Translations under genes and position numbers: made by a program
Notes under the pieces: generated by a model
Seen by the model: the letters and a program-made list of their open reading frames with translations, nothing else
Databases searched by the model: none
Told to the model about the DNA's origin: nothing
Source of the DNA: an uncultured Saprospiraceae bacterium
Lineage (GTDB): Bacteria; Bacteroidota; Bacteroidia; Chitinophagales; Saprospiraceae
Reading direction: 5' to 3'
NCBI GenBank assembly: GCA_905480595.1
Contig: CAJQQY010000315.1
Location: forward strand, 1 to 59,998
DNA: 59,998 nt
Part shown: piece after piece, positions 1 through 8,537 of the stretch
Layout: every line of letters starts with the position of its first letter
How positions within the stretch are numbered: position 1 is the stretch's first letter

Positions 1-957
1 GATAAGTATTTTGAATTGACGAAAGAAACTTTTGCAACACTTAAAAAAGGAATCACAGCAGAAAATGCAGAAGCTGCAAAAACTAAACTTCAACCAGCTT
101 TGGATTTTTGGAAAAAGACAGGAGAGATAAAACCTTCTGACAAAAAATCCAAAAGAGTTTATCGAGCAGCTAATTATAATTATGCTTTAGTAAGTTACTT
201 TTTAGGTGATTTGGAAGGAGCAGAAAAATATGCTAAAAAAGTGCAAAAGTCAGAAGGAAAAGATCGAAAATCAAAACTCCTTTTGAAAGATATTGAAACT
301 ACTCAGAAGAAAATGGATTTCCATGGAATCAATACTATGTTTTATGTTCGTGATCTTTCAGGTGCTAAAGCTCCTGCAAAAGTAAAAGAATTTGAAGAAG
401 TCAAAGAAGAATTAGAATCTGATAATAATACGGTAGCTGCAGTAGTAAAGATGGGAGACAAAGAAATCAAGGGTTCTGTGATGCAAGCAAAAGGAGTGGA
501 TGAAATGGTTTTTGGAGCTAAAGGAAATACTAAATTCATGGCTGAAGAAGATGGGGAAATGATCGAATATGACTTAACTTCTGAAGAAGTTTCTGAATTT
601 ACGATGGGCGAACGTAAGTTTATTAAAACTAGATTTAACCCATCTGCTAAAGGAAAAGGAGAATCAGCAATGCATATTTTAGAAGTGGTTTATACTTCTG
701 ATAAAATAAAATTATTGAAATATTATCCTTCCTCGGGGGCTTTAGGAGAGGAGAAATCAGAGTTCGCTTTCCAAAAGAATTCAGATGACTTTCCATTGTC
801 TTTAGAGGATACTCAATTTTTATTATGGAAAAAAGGGTTGTCGAAATACTTCGGAGATTGTGCTGACTTGAAAGATATGTGTACAGAAGGTGGTATCAAA
901 AAGAACCAAGATGACTTGATCAAAGCAGCAAGAATTTACTCTGAATTGTGTGAGTAA
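1..957 (+). CDS. Hypothetical TPR-like protein, 5' end outside the window
   Basis: The reading frame is open from base 1, so the start codon lies upstream of the window; a TTG at position 16 is in frame but there is no reason to choose it. At least 318 residues are visible. Residues roughly 10-100 are helical and alternate short aromatic/alanine patterns (ANYNYALVSYFLGDLEGAEK), as in a tetratricopeptide repeat. The rest is rich in Lys/Glu and beta-prone, without a motif I recognise. Cysteines occur only near the C-terminus. No signal peptide can be judged because the N-terminus is missing. It is followed by a clear stem-loop terminator. Function unknown. Confidence 0.75.
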   Translation, partial: DKYFELTKETFATLKKGITAENAEAAKTKLQPALDFWKKTGEIKPSDKKSKRVYRAANYNYALVSYFLGDLEGAEKYAKKVQKSEGKDRKSKLLLKDIETTQKKMDFHGINTMFYVRDLSGAKAPAKVKEFEEVKEELESDNNTVAAVVKMGDKEIKGSVMQAKGVDEMVFGAKGNTKFMAEEDGEMIEYDLTSEEVSEFTMGERKFIKTRFNPSAKGKGESAMHILEVVYTSDKIKLLKYYPSSGALGEEKSEFAFQKNSDDFPLSLEDTQFLLWKKGLSKYFGDCADLKDMCTEGGIKKNQDDLIKAARIYSELCE

Positions 958-988
958 TATTCTTTTAACAAAAGTATTTTACTTTTTT

Positions 989-1030
989 AAAATGGCTATT
1001 CTGGATTATTTCAGAGTAGCCATTTTATCA
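989..1030 (+). terminator. Stem-loop terminator of the first gene
   Basis: Ten-base arms AAAATGGCTA (989-998) and TAGCCATTTT (1017-1026) form a perfect stem with an 18-nt loop, 32 bases after the stop codon. The A/T ends of the stem give a short U run. Confidence 0.7.
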
Positions 1031-1097
1031 GAAAGTTATTTTTCAAAACATATAGAATGGCTTAACAACATAAAACTTTGAAACTATTATTCAAATA

Positions 1098-1139
1098 AAA
1101 AAACTCATCCCTTTTCCAAGAGATGAGTTTTTCTTTTTT
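1098..1139 (-). terminator. Terminator of the M14 peptidase gene
   Basis: Arms AAAACTCATC (1100-1109) and GATGAGTTTT (1122-1131) form a perfect stem. The A-rich left flank becomes a U run on the minus strand, about 25 bases past the peptidase stop codon. The T run on the right means it could also act on plus-strand transcripts. Confidence 0.75.
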
Positions 1140-1159
1140 GGGAAAAGGAATTTTGTTTC

Positions 1160-3727
1160 TTATTCCACAGTTCCTCCACTAATGATATTTCCAAAGAAAA
1201 TAGCATTGGCAAATAACTTATTCGTTCCGTACCAAAATGCTCGGAAGTTAGTATTGTCAGCCATGTTGATGACTTTTCCACGTCCCATTCCACTCACGAC
1301 TATCGAAGCAGAATTGCTCAAAGTTTCTAAATTTTTCTTAGAAATATATCCACTCAAAAGGGGAGCAGAAGTGTAAACCAAAGGAGTAGCATATGGATTT
1401 TTTGCAGGTTCAAGGAAAAGTGTTCCTCTTCTGAAAATTGGCAAACTTGAACTATGGTATCCAAAACCCAACGGATGAGTCAAATCTAATTCCGTAGAAA
1501 AAATAGCTCCACCAATTACCTCAGCTCCAGAATCTGCACTCTGTTTTTCGTAAGGTCTACGCTTTTTCTCTTTCTTATCATCACTAGATTTTTTAAAAGT
1601 AACATTGGAAATGCCTTTTGATTTTGCCCATCGAATCGCTCGCTTAAAAGGAATTAAAGTTCCTCCTTTTTGTACCCAGGTTTTTAATTTTTCAGATTGA
1701 TTGGAAATACTATTGTAATTTCCATCTACCATGACGATAACATTATATCTACTTAAATCTGCACGACTGAATCTACTCACGTCCATTTTGGTAATCGGCA
1801 TATCGTACCGCTGATCGAGTAAGTGCCAAACTTCTCCTGCATCATAACTATTCACTCCGCTACCAACTAAAAGTAGCACTTCTGGTTTTTCTAAAACTTC
1901 AAAATCACCACTTCCTAAATCACTTCCCATCGGCGTCAAACCAGTTTTTACTCCGTAGATTTTTAATTGATTTTTGCTCGCTACTTTTTTTACAAGGTCA
2001 AAAATTTCAGCAGAAGTTCTTCTTTGATTATTGCTGACTGGAATTTGAATGGTTCCATAATCGAATAACTTCATGCCTTCCGAAGTTTCGATTTTTAATT
2101 GCTGTGTCCCCACTTTTACAATCAAATTTTCACTCAATAATTCATGCAACGCATTCGGGGCATAATATTCATTCCATTCAAAAAGATAAGCATATTCACT
2201 TTTTCCACCCACGACTTTTCCTTCTGGTTTTCCTAAATAAGGCATTGATTCAGTCATAGCTTTTTTACCTGTAACTTCTTGGTAATCAATATTGTATGCC
2301 ATCGGAAGTGTGAACGCTGAAACATCATAAAATAAACTATCGTCAAATTTGAAAATAGGATCAAAGACAGATTTGATCAATCGATATTGAGGTTGTTCTA
2401 GAGGAACATAGTAAGAATGTTCTTTGTCGAATTGCTTTCCTCCAGCAGAAATATTTTGCTGCAAAGTCTGCACTTGGATATCATGTTTTTGCAATAGATT
2501 GACAAAATGAGTCAATCTACTTTTGTCTTTTTGTTCAGAAAAAACAAAACCTTTACGGGAATCTTTTTTGGCTTCTTGCATCGCAGTTTTGTAAAATTCA
2601 CGTTGGTAACCTAGCAATTCTTCGCGCATACTTGAAGCAGCTTGGAGTGTTGACATTGCCGTGGTCGCTTGGTTACGAATAGTAAAAGGGAAAGTCATTA
2701 CCCCATTGTCTGTCTCTTGCACATGACCTCTCGAACTCGCTTGTTCAAATAAAATTCCAACACATCCATTCGCATCTGGATAGGTCGAACCTTTGCCATA
2801 ATAATAATCGTCGTAGCGTTCTTCCGTAAAATATAGTGAACCAATCTTGTCCAAAGCTTTGGCGTGGTAGGTTCCAATTTTAGCAGTTAACTCTTGATTC
2901 TTTTTAGGCGTCAATGGGTGAATTCGAGTTTGAATACCAGGCATAAAAAAGAATGTTTGGTTCGTTCCCATTTCATGATGATCAGTCAAAATATTTGGTT
3001 TCCACTCATGAAACTTGGCAACTCGACCACGACTTTCAGGATGCGCCAAGAGTAACCAATCTCGATTCAAGTCAAACCAATAATGATTCGTTCGACCTCT
3101 TGGAAAAACTTCATTGTACTCTCGATCATTTGGATCGGAGGACATATTTTTACTTTTGTGGGAATTGGCCCAAGTCGAAAAACGATGAAATCCATCTGGA
3201 TTATAAACTGGATCCAACAGGATAACTACATTGTCTAAAATGTCATTTACCTCTGCACATTTTCCAGCCGCTAAATGATAAGCGACCAACATACTTGCAT
3301 TCGCACCACTCGGTTCATTTCCATGAATACTAAATCCTTGGTAAACGACCGAAGGCATTTTGGAAATGTCCACATCAGCAGATTGGTCAGGTTGAGATAA
3401 TTTATAATGCTCTTTTTGGATATCATCTAAGCGAGCATGATTCGCTTCCGAAGTAATATAAAGATGGTACAAAGGTCTGTGTTCATAACTTCTTGCATAC
3501 TCTTCCATCACAATTCGAGGGGACACTTTTGCTAATTCTCGCAAGTACATCACGACTTGGTCATGGCTCGCATGCCACTCTCCAACTTGATATCCGAGAA
3601 CAGATTCAGGTGTGGGAATTTTAGAATCATACTCACAATCAGGTAAAAAATAATTGATGGAGTTTTTTTGGGGAAAAGCAAAAACGAAAGTGAATGCTAG
3701 AAATGCGAAGGTTAATATTTTTCTCAT
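1160..3727 (-). CDS. Secreted M14-family zinc carboxypeptidase
   Basis: 855 residues. The N-terminal 18-20 residues are a typical signal peptide (MRKILTFAFLAFTFVFAF). The peptidase domain spans about residues 40-370: HGNEPSG (135-141) carries the HxxE zinc ligands H135 and E138, NPDG is at 176-179, the substrate-binding Arg region is FDLNRDW near 218-224, and the DHHEMG segment (249-254) supplies the third zinc His. A Glu in FEQASSRG (about 335-345) fits the catalytic Glu. The remaining ~480 residues form a C-terminal region common in large Bacteroidota M14 proteins, resembling a glutamine-amidotransferase-like fold plus beta domain. No T9SS C-terminal signal is visible, so it is probably periplasmic or surface-exposed by another route. 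It likely trims C-terminal residues from peptides for nutrition. Monocistronic, with its own terminator. Confidence 0.88.
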   Translation of the reverse strand: MRKILTFAFLAFTFVFAFPQKNSINYFLPDCEYDSKIPTPESVLGYQVGEWHASHDQVVMYLRELAKVSPRIVMEEYARSYEHRPLYHLYITSEANHARLDDIQKEHYKLSQPDQSADVDISKMPSVVYQGFSIHGNEPSGANASMLVAYHLAAGKCAEVNDILDNVVILLDPVYNPDGFHRFSTWANSHKSKNMSSDPNDREYNEVFPRGRTNHYWFDLNRDWLLLAHPESRGRVAKFHEWKPNILTDHHEMGTNQTFFFMPGIQTRIHPLTPKKNQELTAKIGTYHAKALDKIGSLYFTEERYDDYYYGKGSTYPDANGCVGILFEQASSRGHVQETDNGVMTFPFTIRNQATTAMSTLQAASSMREELLGYQREFYKTAMQEAKKDSRKGFVFSEQKDKSRLTHFVNLLQKHDIQVQTLQQNISAGGKQFDKEHSYYVPLEQPQYRLIKSVFDPIFKFDDSLFYDVSAFTLPMAYNIDYQEVTGKKAMTESMPYLGKPEGKVVGGKSEYAYLFEWNEYYAPNALHELLSENLIVKVGTQQLKIETSEGMKLFDYGTIQIPVSNNQRRTSAEIFDLVKKVASKNQLKIYGVKTGLTPMGSDLGSGDFEVLEKPEVLLLVGSGVNSYDAGEVWHLLDQRYDMPITKMDVSRFSRADLSRYNVIVMVDGNYNSISNQSEKLKTWVQKGGTLIPFKRAIRWAKSKGISNVTFKKSSDDKKEKKRRPYEKQSADSGAEVIGGAIFSTELDLTHPLGFGYHSSSLPIFRRGTLFLEPAKNPYATPLVYTSAPLLSGYISKKNLETLSNSASIVVSGMGRGKVINMADNTNFRAFWYGTNKLFANAIFFGNIISGGTVE

Positions 3728-4026
3728 ATTTGGTATTAGTTGATTTCTTCAAAAATAAAAATTGAAATACAAGGTTTAAAAATACAAAAGGAAAATGGAT
3801 GAATCTGATTTTAAATAAAAGAATTGATTTTAAAATAGGATCGTTTTTTTTTAACAAAAAAACGAAATTCTTATTAGAAAAAATAAAGTTTCGAAAAACG
3901 ACCTAGCTATACTGACTAAAAAACTCTTTTCTGTATTTTACTTTCCTGTTTGTAAGTATATTGTTTTTTTTGTAAAAAAGAGGAAGTATTGTTTTTATTT
4001 TTAGAGAGGAGAAGATGTTTTGTAAA
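3728..4026. other. AT-rich intergenic region, no gene seen
   Basis: Very A/T-rich DNA upstream of the peptidase gene. It must hold that gene's minus-strand promoter; a TATTTTTG hexamer-like -7 match lies about 35 bases upstream of the start, but without a well-spaced TTTG partner. No convincing ORF was found on either strand. Confidence 0.5.
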
Positions 4027-4076
4027 ATGTAAAAGCGTTGTTATGGCTTCCTCATAACAACGTTTTTACATTTTTT
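4027..4076. terminator. Strong bidirectional hairpin, probable terminator of the 1228-aa gene
   Basis: Arms at 4027-4045 and 4053-4071 pair over 19 bases with a single G:U-type mismatch around a 7-nt loop. T runs flank both sides. It lies 140 bases downstream of the minus-strand T9SS gene. No plus-strand gene ends nearby, so it most likely terminates the minus-strand transcript. Confidence 0.6.
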
Positions 4077-4084
4077 AGGACAGT

Positions 4085-4192
4085 TGAGAAAAAACGCACG
4101 GCGAATAATTTCATGCTATTGATACAATGATCAGTCTTTGGAATACACATTGAAATTATTAATGCCGTGCTAGTGCGTCAGGCGTTTTCTCA
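4085..4192. repeat. 108-bp imperfect palindrome, structured RNA or small palindromic element
   Basis: Three nested pairs of arms were seen. The outer pair is 4085-4097 with 4182-4192 (GAGAAAAAACGC against GCGTTTTCTC, bulged). The middle pair is GCACGGC 4096-4102 with GCCGTGC 4164-4170. The inner pair is AATAATTTCA 4104-4113 with TGAAATTATT 4151-4160. It sits in the 3' untranslated region of the 1228-aa gene. It could be an mRNA 3' structure, a small RNA or a MITE/REP-like element; the sequence alone does not decide. Confidence 0.5.
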
Positions 4193-4208
4193 TTAAAGGT
4201 TTGTATAC

Positions 4209-7200
4209 TTAATTTATTAAAATCATTTTCCTACTCGCCGAAAACGCAGGAGTAATTAACCTATAAAGGTAAACTCCTGGCGATGGGAAGATATTTTGAT
4301 CTATGTCAATTTTATGGATTCCTGTGGCGTGTTGTGTATGATAAGTGTGTATGATCTTACCTGAAATATCTAAAATCTGAAGTTCTAAGTGTGTGGATTT
4401 AGGTAAATAAAAATTTATTTCGGTGGATGTTGAAAATGGATTCGGTTGATTTTGAAAAAGTCGAGCTTCATCCGAATAACTAAATAAATCTACATTATTT
4501 TTTTCAAATAAGAAATCAATTGAATATATTTTATTTTTTATATTATATGCTTCTGCTTGAGTGAATTTAGAATTTAGCCATAAATTATTTTCTAGGAATA
4601 AATCGTTTTTAGCTTTGAAAACTAAGTGGAATAAAGGATTCTGTGACGAAATTTCATATTTATCTTCTTTAATCCAACTACAAGTTATTACTCCTTCCTC
4701 TTGAAATGTAAGTCCGAAATTTTCTTTTTCTAATATGTTGTTTTCAATATTTAAAAGCTCAATTTGGTTCGGATCAAAGTTAAAAGTAAATTGGAAACCA
4801 GAGATTTCATCAAGATTTTTTGCAAAGATTGGAACTCGAGTCACTTTATTTTTTTCTAATAAAACATTGTTAGTGTGTAGAATTAAAGAACCTTCTTTCT
4901 CTCGAGTATCTGTTGTTGCAAAGTTGTTAGGTGAAGCTGTTCCATTTACATCACCTACTTTCACGCCGATAAAATCCATGCCTAAATCACTCTCTATTAG
5001 ATTTACGCATTCCATGTTTTCAGGGAAATCCTCCAAAAATGGTTGTATTGGATTATTGAATTCGTAATGTGCATCTACGAATCTCCAAGATTTATTATTT
5101 GGTAATTCATCAATCGAATGTAGAATTAACGAGCGTAATAAAGCTAAATCTACTGCCGTTACACTTCCAGAGTGATTGGCATCTGCTGCGATAATTTTGT
5201 AAGGCGAATCCAATAGTTCAACCCCAAGAATATGCTTTGAAATCAAAACTAGATCATACGTCGTGACACCGTTGAGTGGGTTGATATTTTTTTCGGGAGT
5301 AACGGTGTAGTCAATTCCACTAGTTAAGTCATCGTTCAAATAGAATCCATTGGTATAGTTCATGGTAGTATCAGTATTCGACATGACTTTAACCATTACG
5401 TCATCTAATGATTGATTCTGTTCGTCATTTATAACTCCTGCTAAGGCTAGATTTGAGGCACAAATATATCGAAGGATAGTGGTGCACATCTTTATATTTC
5501 CAGCAGCATCTGTCGCTGTAACGGTTACCGAATCATCATAAAATTCATTCGGAAAGTCTGTGCATTTAACTTCTGTTCCAAAATCAAGTGTACTTTCATC
5601 TAAGATAAGAGGCGCAGGATTTGAGCAATTTTCTAAAGCAAAAATTCTGTTAGGATAGTCATTAATATCTATTGAGACCATTCCAAGAATAGGTGGTATT
5701 TGAATTTGAATTACACCTGGACAAAAGATATCTGGAGGTGTAATGTCTTCCACTATTACTACAGTTTCGCAGGTAGATTCATTTCCACAATAATCAAAAG
5801 CATTAAAGGTAACAGTCGTTTCACCTACGGGGAAATTTCCAGCAACGGAAGCTCCTTCTGGGGCAAATGAAGGATTATAATTATTTTGAATGGTATCTAC
5901 TCCCGAGCAACTATCAATTGCAAAAGTGAAAAAACTTAGGAATTCTAAACAATTATCATTTATATCTTGATTAATGATGGTGTCTTGACAAAACATAGTT
6001 GGCCCTTCTTGATCAAGAATAAAAATTATTTGAAAAGCAGTATCCGTCAAAAAAGTATCGACACAGTTATCATAAAAACCCCATTTAATAAAAAGTTGTT
6101 CTTCGCAGTCATCGATATTTACTCTGACTGAATCTATTAGAACATCAATAACATCATTACAACCTCCCATCACAGTTGGTCTTCCTGAGATGTTTGGGTC
6201 ATAATTTTGAGTACATGAGATGGTATCATTTTCAGGAAAAGTAAAGATTGGTTTTGCATTATCTTCTACAGTTATAGATTGAGTGCAGCTATCAATGAGA
6301 CCGCCTAAATCTATTGCAAACCATTCTCGTATAATAATTCCTGTTAGATTGCAAGTATTAAATCCCGATGAATCATCGACAAAATACATTGAATCCAATC
6401 CACAATTGTCCATCAATGTTGGAGGTGTAAAAGCTGTATTGGCTAATTGAGTACATTCTATAGTTAAATCATTTGGGCAAGAAATCGAAGGGGGAAGTTT
6501 ATCATCAATAATAGCTTCAACCATACATTCATTATAATTTCCACACTCATCGATGACACGTAAAACTACCATGATAGTATCTCCAACTTCGCTACAGTCA
6601 AAAATTATACAGTCAGAAAAATCAGAATCACTCATTTTTCTAACCAAAAAAGTATCAAGACCACAATTATCAGTACTTCCATCATCAAAAGTGATTGCAC
6701 AGACTTGTGCAGTACCATCGGTTCCGATTGAAACTTGAGTTGGATTATCACAAACAGCAATTGGAGCAATCAGATCTTTTATGATGACATTGAAAGTGCA
6801 AGATGCTGTATTACCACAATCATCGGTAGCGGTGTAAGTTACAGGATGAGTTCCTACAGGTATATTGAAATAAGAATTTCCTGAGTGTGGGAAATTAAAA
6901 TCAACAGTTACAGTAAAATTGGAACAATCATCACTTACTGTTGGTGTAGGTAAAATGATATTTCCTAAACAGTTATTACTCGTTGTACTAAAAGTTAAAT
7001 CATCAGGACAAACAATTGTTGGAGGTGTCGTGTCTGTAATTTCAATAGTTTGATTTCCAGTCTTGATTTCATTGGTACACCATTCTATTACAATCCATTC
7101 TCGGATAAATTTATAACCTCCTCCACAAGTTGGGAATGGGGAACCATCGGTTTTTGTAACCATTAAATTGCAACCATTTCCAATTGGAATTCCATTGACC

Positions 7201-7895
7201 AATGGTACACCTGTATTTGATGGATCAAAATTATTATCAGCACAGTCAACTATCACAGCAGGAGGGAATGTAACTTGATTAATGTCTAATTTTTTTATAA
7301 AAATATTTTGCTCACAACTATTGGCATTCCCATAATCATCCGTTACAGTCCAAGTTCTCTTGATAACTGCTTTAAAGAGAGGGTCGTTACAATCTAAAGT
7401 TTCCATTAGGTCAACAAAAGTTGGACTTGATGAAACTGTACAATTGTCAGAAATACTAGGTATCCCAGTATTTGCAGGACTAGTATCTTCATTGCAATCG
7501 ACTTCAACGTCGACACAATTTATGGTTGGTTTTAGTTTATCTTCTACCAAAACACTTCCCCAGCAACTACTACCAGATGCAGGGTGAACTACAGAAACCA
7601 TTAAAATTTCTCCAACATAATTGCAGTTTACGGTGTTTCCTATATCGACACCATTCGAATCCATGATATGTACTTCGAGTACTCCTGGACAACCCGACGC
7701 TAAAGACATCATGCTGGGTGTGATTACTGCAAAACCTGTTTCAGGTAGAGATAAATTAATCTGACCATTACAGTCAAGTGAGCAAGCATTAGCTGAGTTA
7801 TTTTCTATAATAGAAAATGAATTGAAGGATAAGCATACAAATAAAATTGTATATACCCAAGGGGATAATGTATTCATAATAACCGTTTTTGACAA
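4209..7895 (-). CDS. T9SS-exported HYR-repeat protein with dockerin- and cohesin-like domains
   Basis: 1228 residues. There is a hydrophobic signal segment near residues 10-30 and many HYR/Ig-like beta modules over about residues 50-800, each with paired cysteines and DNCG or TPPTIVCP-type motifs. A short carboxypeptidase-regulatory-like segment follows (about 800-870), then a dockerin-like pair of Asp-rich EF-type loops (875-925; GVTTYDLVLISKHILG, then DANHSGSVTAVDL). A cohesin-like beta domain follows (about 1000-1130; SGFQFTFNFDPNQIELL). The end is a type A T9SS sorting domain (about 1140-1228; QNQPNPFSTSTEINFYLP ... GVYLYRL). Known of the families: HYR modules are extracellular adhesive domains, and cohesin/dockerin modules bind each other. 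Inferred: a cell-surface or secreted adhesive/scaffold protein. Partner unknown. Confidence 0.85.
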   Translation of the reverse strand: MSKTVIMNTLSPWVYTILFVCLSFNSFSIIENNSANACSLDCNGQINLSLPETGFAVITPSMMSLASGCPGVLEVHIMDSNGVDIGNTVNCNYVGEILMVSVVHPASGSSCWGSVLVEDKLKPTINCVDVEVDCNEDTSPANTGIPSISDNCTVSSSPTFVDLMETLDCNDPLFKAVIKRTWTVTDDYGNANSCEQNIFIKKLDINQVTFPPAVIVDCADNNFDPSNTGVPLVNGIPIGNGCNLMVTKTDGSPFPTCGGGYKFIREWIVIEWCTNEIKTGNQTIEITDTTPPTIVCPDDLTFSTTSNNCLGNIILPTPTVSDDCSNFTVTVDFNFPHSGNSYFNIPVGTHPVTYTATDDCGNTASCTFNVIIKDLIAPIAVCDNPTQVSIGTDGTAQVCAITFDDGSTDNCGLDTFLVRKMSDSDFSDCIIFDCSEVGDTIMVVLRVIDECGNYNECMVEAIIDDKLPPSISCPNDLTIECTQLANTAFTPPTLMDNCGLDSMYFVDDSSGFNTCNLTGIIIREWFAIDLGGLIDSCTQSITVEDNAKPIFTFPENDTISCTQNYDPNISGRPTVMGGCNDVIDVLIDSVRVNIDDCEEQLFIKWGFYDNCVDTFLTDTAFQIIFILDQEGPTMFCQDTIINQDINDNCLEFLSFFTFAIDSCSGVDTIQNNYNPSFAPEGASVAGNFPVGETTVTFNAFDYCGNESTCETVVIVEDITPPDIFCPGVIQIQIPPILGMVSIDINDYPNRIFALENCSNPAPLILDESTLDFGTEVKCTDFPNEFYDDSVTVTATDAAGNIKMCTTILRYICASNLALAGVINDEQNQSLDDVMVKVMSNTDTTMNYTNGFYLNDDLTSGIDYTVTPEKNINPLNGVTTYDLVLISKHILGVELLDSPYKIIAADANHSGSVTAVDLALLRSLILHSIDELPNNKSWRFVDAHYEFNNPIQPFLEDFPENMECVNLIESDLGMDFIGVKVGDVNGTASPNNFATTDTREKEGSLILHTNNVLLEKNKVTRVPIFAKNLDEISGFQFTFNFDPNQIELLNIENNILEKENFGLTFQEEGVITCSWIKEDKYEISSQNPLFHLVFKAKNDLFLENNLWLNSKFTQAEAYNIKNKIYSIDFLFEKNNVDLFSYSDEARLFQNQPNPFSTSTEINFYLPKSTHLELQILDISGKIIHTYHTQHATGIHKIDIDQNIFPSPGVYLYRLITPAFSASRKMILIN

Positions 7896-8145
7896 AAGAG
7901 AATTTTGTCGATTTTAATTTAGATTTATTTTGGAGCTACGGATTTAAAGAAAAAATTGCTTTTAAGATTTACTGTGAGTAAAAATGTATTTATTGTATTC
8001 CTGTTGGGAAATTACAAAAACAGTAATTTTTAATATTACGATAAATTTATATTTGTGTGACATGGAAAAAGTGGAGATCAATGGATGGTGTTTTTTTAAC
8101 AAATTAATTACCTTTATTTTTTTGATAAAAAACTAGCGATAAAAT

Positions 8146-8457
8146 ATGTTTGTATTATTAGTTTCTATTGTGGTGACGTTATTTGTAGCGATGCTTTTCT
8201 TGAATGTTTACTTTCGAGTGAAAGTTTTTAAAGCATACAAAGTGTTGACGCAGAATGATATTAGATTTAATTCTTCTCATTTTTTCAATAAAGAAAAAAT
8301 GGAAAAAGAAGTTATCTCAAAACATCCTGAGCATCGAGAGTCAATAGAGCTATTTGTCAGGCATATGAAAAACTCGATAAATATGGCAACAGTCTTAATT
8401 GCTTTGATTACTATTTTTGGCGGAATTTTGATGTATTATCGACATGGAATTGAGTGA
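8146..8457 (+). CDS. Small membrane protein of unknown function
   Basis: 103 residues. A strongly hydrophobic N-terminal helix (about 1-24) is followed by a charged 55-residue loop and a second transmembrane helix (about 77-95), with a short HGIE tail. ATG start follows an AT-rich leader without Shine-Dalgarno, usual in this phylum. It ends 20 bases before a strong terminator shared with the convergent beta-helix gene. No family recognised. Confidence 0.65.
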   Translation: MFVLLVSIVVTLFVAMLFLNVYFRVKVFKAYKVLTQNDIRFNSSHFFNKEKMEKEVISKHPEHRESIELFVRHMKNSINMATVLIALITIFGGILMYYRHGIE

Positions 8458-8477
8458 TAAGAATTTTTAATTTTAGC

Positions 8478-8520
8478 AAAAAAAATCCTTTTGGCTTCTT
8501 CAGTCAAAAGGATTTTTTTT
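8478..8520. terminator. Bidirectional terminator between convergent genes
   Basis: Thirteen-base arms AAAAATCCTTTTG (8481-8493) and CAAAAGGATTTTT (8505-8517) pair perfectly with an 11-nt loop. A and T tracts on the two sides suit both the 103-aa gene (+) and the beta-helix gene (-). Confidence 0.85.
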
Positions 8521-8537
8521 TAAACTCAAAATTCAAC

